Shown: positions 60,548 through 64,000 of the stretch, in pieces
Numbering within the stretch: the stretch's first letter is position 1
How the letters are laid out: each line of letters begins with the position of its first letter
Source: Blautia schinkii DSM 10518
GTDB lineage: Bacteria > Bacillota > Clostridia > Lachnospirales > Lachnospiraceae
Direction: 5' to 3'
DNA: 64,000 nt
NCBI GenBank assembly: GCA_000702025.1
Contig: JNKJ01000014.1
Coordinates: 124,001 to 188,000 of the forward strand
Position numbers and translations under genes: made by a program
Notes under the pieces: model-generated
What the model saw: only the letters and a program-made list of their open reading frames with translations
Told to the model about the DNA's origin: nothing
Databases searched by the model: none

Positions 60548-63466
60548 ATGAGAAGTAAAGGTTATTGGAAGAAGATAGCGGCAATCGTTTTATCTACAGC
60601 TATGACTGCAACGACTGCTCCGGTATGGGCTTATGCTGAGGCAGAAGAGGAGTTAGCTTGTGAGACATTAGACGGGGCTGACGAATCTGGGGAAATGGAT
60701 TTATCTGCTGAGATTCTGACAGAGACACTTAGTGATAGTCAGGAGATTGACGATGCGGAATTTTCGGATGGGAATGATGCTGTGTTGTTTAGCGAAGAGA
60801 TGGATGATGACACGGGGAGTACGGAGAATACGTATAGAGATGGTGAGGTAACAGAACCACCAACAGTGGAAAAGAATGGTTTTTCGGGTAATATTTATGC
60901 AAATGGCAATGCATTGATTTTAAAGGCAGGAAACGAAGAAAATAGTAAAAAAACAGTAATTTATATTGACAGCAATGGAAACGGGGAGATTGATGACGGA
61001 GAAACTTTTTGGGTAGATGGAACTATCCTTACAAATCAAACAGACGAAGGAAATGATTTAAGTGCCTATACAATTTATGGTGGTTCTAAAGAAAGAGATA
61101 TTGAAGGCAATACTCGAATTACCATGCTTGGAGGAAAAGTTAATAATATTTATGGCGGCGGCTATAACTATAGTGTGAAAAAAAACACAGTAATAGAAAT
61201 AAATGGTGGTTCAGTAAATGGTTTAATTTATGGCGGAGGATACAATGGCAAAATAGAGGGAAATACGGATATTAAGTTGACAGGTGGTCAGGCGGCATCT
61301 TCAGTTTTTGGTGGTGGAAATTTTAAAAATGCAGATAATCAAAATGCAGATGTTTTAGGATCAACGAATGTTAGTGTTTCTGGTGATTTTAAGTTTAAGA
61401 ATAATAATAGTTTAATTTGCGGAGGTGGTGAAAAGAGTTCATGTGGTAGTACGAACGTCTATGTTGGTGCAGGTGTGCAAGTTGAAGATATCTACGGTGG
61501 ATGTCGTCAAGGTGATGTAAATGATGATGTATCTATTAAATTAGACGGTGAAGCCACTAACATTTATGGTGGAACTAATAGCGGAAAATTTGGAAATAGT
61601 CAGATTGATATAAATGGCACTGTTACAGGAATGGTATATGGCGGCGGATATAATGCAGCATCAACAGAAAAGGCTACTATTAATATTAAAGGGAGAGTTC
61701 AAGGGAATGTTTATGGTGGTGCGTCTGGTGGAACAATAGGTAATGTAAATATAACAATATGGGGTACTGTAGAAAGAGATGTTTATGGTGGTGGTTCGGA
61801 GGAGTATGAAAATACTGTAAATGGAAACATTCACATTGGAGTAAGGGATGGAGGAATAGTAAAAGGAAATATTCGTACAATAAGCAGTAAAAAAACTTCT
61901 TTAAGTAACGGCAGCACCTCTCAACTAGATATTATAGGTAATGTGCAAATAGGTTCTGAGTCCGGAGATGAAAGTAAAGGAATTTATATTAATAAAAACA
62001 GTGAAGAAAAGATAGGGTTTAATGAGTTTAATGCCGTTGGATTAGGTGATGATGCTTCTATATGCGTAATATTACAAGAAGGTTTTAGCGGTTCATTTAT
62101 AAATGGGGACAATAGTGTTGTTAAAAGCAAATTTTCTTTCCCAGGTATTGATGCAGAAAAAATTACTTTTAGCGATGGTTCTGTTAGTGTAGAAGAAACA
62201 GTTGCTCCAGCTAAATATAATATTACATGCCATGCAAGCTGCTCAGCAAATGGGACGACAACAATACAAGGTGCAGATGGAAAAACAATTAATGGAGCGG
62301 CGGAAGGAGATAAAGTAACCGTGGTCACCAATGCAGATAACGGTTACCAACAAACATCGATTGAAGTTTATACTACAGTTTCAAACCAAGAAGTTGTTAT
62401 TGAAAATGTGGATTATGGTGTCTATGCTTTTACAATGCCTGCAGAAGATGTTACAGTTTATGTAACTTATTCAAAAGGCGACCCAGGCCCGGATCCAGAC
62501 CCACAGCCAGATCCAGATCCGAATCCACCCGCGCCAACAATATACGGCGTCACCTACACTCTTGAAAACCTGACAGCAAAGAACCCGGTTTCTTATGTTA
62601 CTTCAGGATATTCTTTTAAAACTGTATTGGAGGCAGCAGAGCATTTTCTTCTTCCTGAGACAGTGGAATTAAAGATGGGAAGCCGTGTACTAGAGGCAGA
62701 GAGGGATTACACCTATGACAAGACGACAGGCGAGATTTATTTAGCAAGTGTTTACGGAAGCATCACTCTGACGGCAGCAGGTACACCGGAGCCGACACCC
62801 AGTCCGACACCAACGCCGGAACCAAGCCCAACTCCAACACCGCAGCCGGATAAGCCCGGAAATGCGATGATTGCAAGCGTAGATGTTTCTAAAAATAAAG
62901 CTGTTGTAAATCTCACAGAAGAGAGTGAGAATGCAGATGGTTATGATTATGTCATCGGCAAAAAGAGCAATTGTATTAAAACAAAGGACTATTTAAAGGT
63001 AAATAAAAATACAACCAAAACAGAGACAACCTTTACATACCTTCCGAAAGGCACGTACTATGCATATTGCCACGCATGGAAGCACGTGGATGGCAAAAAG
63101 GTATTCGGAAAGTGGTCCAAGGCCTATTCCTTTAAGGTTACAACAGTAACTCCGCAGACTCCTAAGATTACGAATGTGACCAGAAAGGGCAGCACAGTTA
63201 CAGTTACCTACACCAAAACAAAGGATGCCACAGGTTATGACATTGTGCTGGGCAGGGAGAAGAAAAAAGTTAATAATGAGCTCCGTCCGGTAAACTATAA
63301 GCCTTATGTAATAAGTGCGAAAGGTACAGACAAAGTAACCGTTACTTTCAAAAACGTAAAGAAAGGTACCTATTATGTCAGCCTCCATGCCTGGAACCGT
63401 ACAGGCAGTGACAAAACCAAGGTATTCAGTCCATGGGCAGGAATAAAAACAGTAAAGGTGCAGTAA
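60548..63466 (+). CDS. Large secreted surface protein with Tyr-Gly-Gly beta-solenoid-like repeats
   Basis: 972 residues. Signal peptide MRSKGYWKKIAAIVLSTA..., cleavage near APVWAYAEA; an acidic Glu/Asp/Ser segment (about 33-100); then about 10-12 repeats of 20-25 residues (about 150-440) centred on IYGGG/VYGGG motifs such as VNNIYGGGYN, GLIYGGGYN, DIYGGCRQG, NVYGGASGG. A short bacterial-repeat-type domain (about 550-640), a DPDPQPDPDPNP hinge, a TPEPTPSPTPTPEP hinge, and two C-terminal fibronectin-like domains (about 790-972; KGTYYAYCHAW, KGTYYVSLHAW). No LPxTG motif at the end. Start ATG 60548 behind AGGAGG. Likely an adhesin or matrix protein; possibly controlled by the LytTR system upstream. 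Confidence 0.9.
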   Translation: MRSKGYWKKIAAIVLSTAMTATTAPVWAYAEAEEELACETLDGADESGEMDLSAEILTETLSDSQEIDDAEFSDGNDAVLFSEEMDDDTGSTENTYRDGEVTEPPTVEKNGFSGNIYANGNALILKAGNEENSKKTVIYIDSNGNGEIDDGETFWVDGTILTNQTDEGNDLSAYTIYGGSKERDIEGNTRITMLGGKVNNIYGGGYNYSVKKNTVIEINGGSVNGLIYGGGYNGKIEGNTDIKLTGGQAASSVFGGGNFKNADNQNADVLGSTNVSVSGDFKFKNNNSLICGGGEKSSCGSTNVYVGAGVQVEDIYGGCRQGDVNDDVSIKLDGEATNIYGGTNSGKFGNSQIDINGTVTGMVYGGGYNAASTEKATINIKGRVQGNVYGGASGGTIGNVNITIWGTVERDVYGGGSEEYENTVNGNIHIGVRDGGIVKGNIRTISSKKTSLSNGSTSQLDIIGNVQIGSESGDESKGIYINKNSEEKIGFNEFNAVGLGDDASICVILQEGFSGSFINGDNSVVKSKFSFPGIDAEKITFSDGSVSVEETVAPAKYNITCHASCSANGTTTIQGADGKTINGAAEGDKVTVVTNADNGYQQTSIEVYTTVSNQEVVIENVDYGVYAFTMPAEDVTVYVTYSKGDPGPDPDPQPDPDPNPPAPTIYGVTYTLENLTAKNPVSYVTSGYSFKTVLEAAEHFLLPETVELKMGSRVLEAERDYTYDKTTGEIYLASVYGSITLTAAGTPEPTPSPTPTPEPSPTPTPQPDKPGNAMIASVDVSKNKAVVNLTEESENADGYDYVIGKKSNCIKTKDYLKVNKNTTKTETTFTYLPKGTYYAYCHAWKHVDGKKVFGKWSKAYSFKVTTVTPQTPKITNVTRKGSTVTVTYTKTKDATGYDIVLGREKKKVNNELRPVNYKPYVISAKGTDKVTVTFKNVKKGTYYVSLHAWNRTGSDKTKVFSPWAGIKTVKVQ

Positions 63467-63512
63467 AAGGACACCAGGAATATTAAAAGCTTAGTTATTT
63501 GAGCATAGGTAC

Positions 63513-63553
63513 AAACATAAAAAGACAGGCTGATCGCCTGTCTTTTTATGTTT
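63513..63553. terminator. Strong bidirectional terminator
   Basis: AAACATAAAAAGACAGGC, five-base loop, then its exact reverse complement. T runs on both strands serve the surface-protein gene (plus) and the converging UroD-family gene (minus). Confidence 0.95.
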
Positions 63554-63590
63554 GTGAAGTGAGTCAAAGGGATCATTTTGATTCGCAGCG

Positions 63591-64000
63591 CTATCTTTTT
63601 ACCACAGCAATACCGGCATCCAGAAGGTCGACCTTGGCGCCTTCATCCGGGCGTGGACCGTAATAGAGTTTAGCACATTGAACCATCTCATCGTTAATTA
63701 CGTCGTCGAATTTGCTGTAGGCTACGGCGCACATCGGGATAAAACCTCCGCCGGGAGCCATGAGAGCGAATGTATCGCGGATATTTTTACGGATATCGTC
63801 TTCTGTTACATTGAGATTACCGTACATCTGTATATCAAGAGCTCCGACCATAACCATGCGATCACCATAATTTTTTTTCAGATTAGCAAGGTTGTTGGAG
63901 ATGTGTACCGGATTGGTTGCGCCGATTCCGATTTCAAGCATGTCCTCTATAATGGATTCAAAATATCCGCAATTGTGGTGCTCATAGATAACACCCTGAG
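63591..64000 (-). CDS. Uroporphyrinogen decarboxylase (URO-D/MtaA) family protein, 3' part
   Basis: At least 136 C-terminal residues; the 5' part lies beyond the window. The reading IYEHHNCGYFESIIEDMLEIGIGATNP, DRMVMVGALDIQMYGNLN and DTFALMAPGGGFIPMC is the TIM-barrel C-terminal half of the UroD family, which includes corrinoid methyltransferases. In these bacteria such genes usually belong to methylamine, methoxyl or other methyl-transfer operons rather than haem synthesis. The adjacent genes needed to decide are outside. Confidence 0.85.
   Translation of the reverse strand, partial: QGVIYEHHNCGYFESIIEDMLEIGIGATNPVHISNNLANLKKNYGDRMVMVGALDIQMYGNLNVTEDDIRKNIRDTFALMAPGGGFIPMCAVAYSKFDDVINDEMVQCAKLYYGPRPDEGAKVDLLDAGIAVVKR

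Overview
The window is a chromosomal segment from a low-GC Firmicute of the class Clostridia, most likely a Lachnospiraceae (Blautia/Dorea-like) gut bacterium. The evidence is the gene order serS-DUF4446-parB-parA ... rsmG-mnmG-mnmE-jag-yidC-yidD-rnpA-rpmH | dnaA-dnaN-S4-recF, a DUF3881 gene, AGGAGG-type ribosome sites and frequent TTG/GTG starts. It spans the chromosomal replication origin. Genes left of about 33.4 kb are mostly on the minus strand and genes right of it mostly on the plus strand, so both arms are read away from oriC.

Region 1 (1-7.99 kb, minus strand) is accessory. It holds a GntR(YtrA-type)-ABC ATPase-ABC permease operon with a perfect palindromic operator, and a BceRS/MacB-like locus (HTH protein, response regulator, histidine kinase, terminator, two FtsX-type permeases, ATPase) that looks like a peptide-stress sensing and export module. 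Region 2 (8.0-12.7 kb) is a gene graveyard ending at tRNA-Arg(CCT). It contains truncated pieces of a response regulator, a YqaJ recombinase, an AAA/DUF4143 ATPase, an HxlR regulator, a nitroreductase, an ABC ATPase and a histidine kinase. Intact MerR/carboxymuconolactone-decarboxylase and HxlR genes are interspersed.

Region 3 (13.0-33.4 kb) is the left replichore core: DUF3881, serS, DUF4446, parB, parA with parS sites, then an 8.4-kb interruption before rsmG. The interruption comprises a 1.85-kb gene-poor stretch with two large inverted-repeat elements, an alpha/beta hydrolase and a four-gene Gld-like ABC/DUF4340 operon carrying an in-gene parS. It is followed by rsmG-mnmG-mnmE, jag-yidC-yidD-rnpA-rpmH. 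Region 4 (33.4-38.0 kb) is a bipartite oriC around dnaA, then dnaN, S4 and recF. gyrB/gyrA do not follow recF; instead there is an 886-codon TPR/acidic/P-loop fusion protein.

Region 5 (38-60 kb) carries housekeeping genes: rsmA, a DUF1002-like secreted protein, a small alarmone synthetase, an S1-repeat protein, a CBS-DRTGG family II pyrophosphatase, a flavin reductase, shikimate kinase, murA, metK under a SAM-I riboswitch, an OmpR-type two-component pair, a YaaO-like decarboxylase, a guanylate-kinase-like protein, holB, ricT, a TrmN6-like methyltransferase, rsmI, and a LytTR/GHKL two-component pair. Region 6 (60.5-64 kb) is a large secreted Tyr-Gly-Gly-repeat surface protein, a strong bidirectional terminator and the end of a uroporphyrinogen-decarboxylase-family gene that runs off the window.
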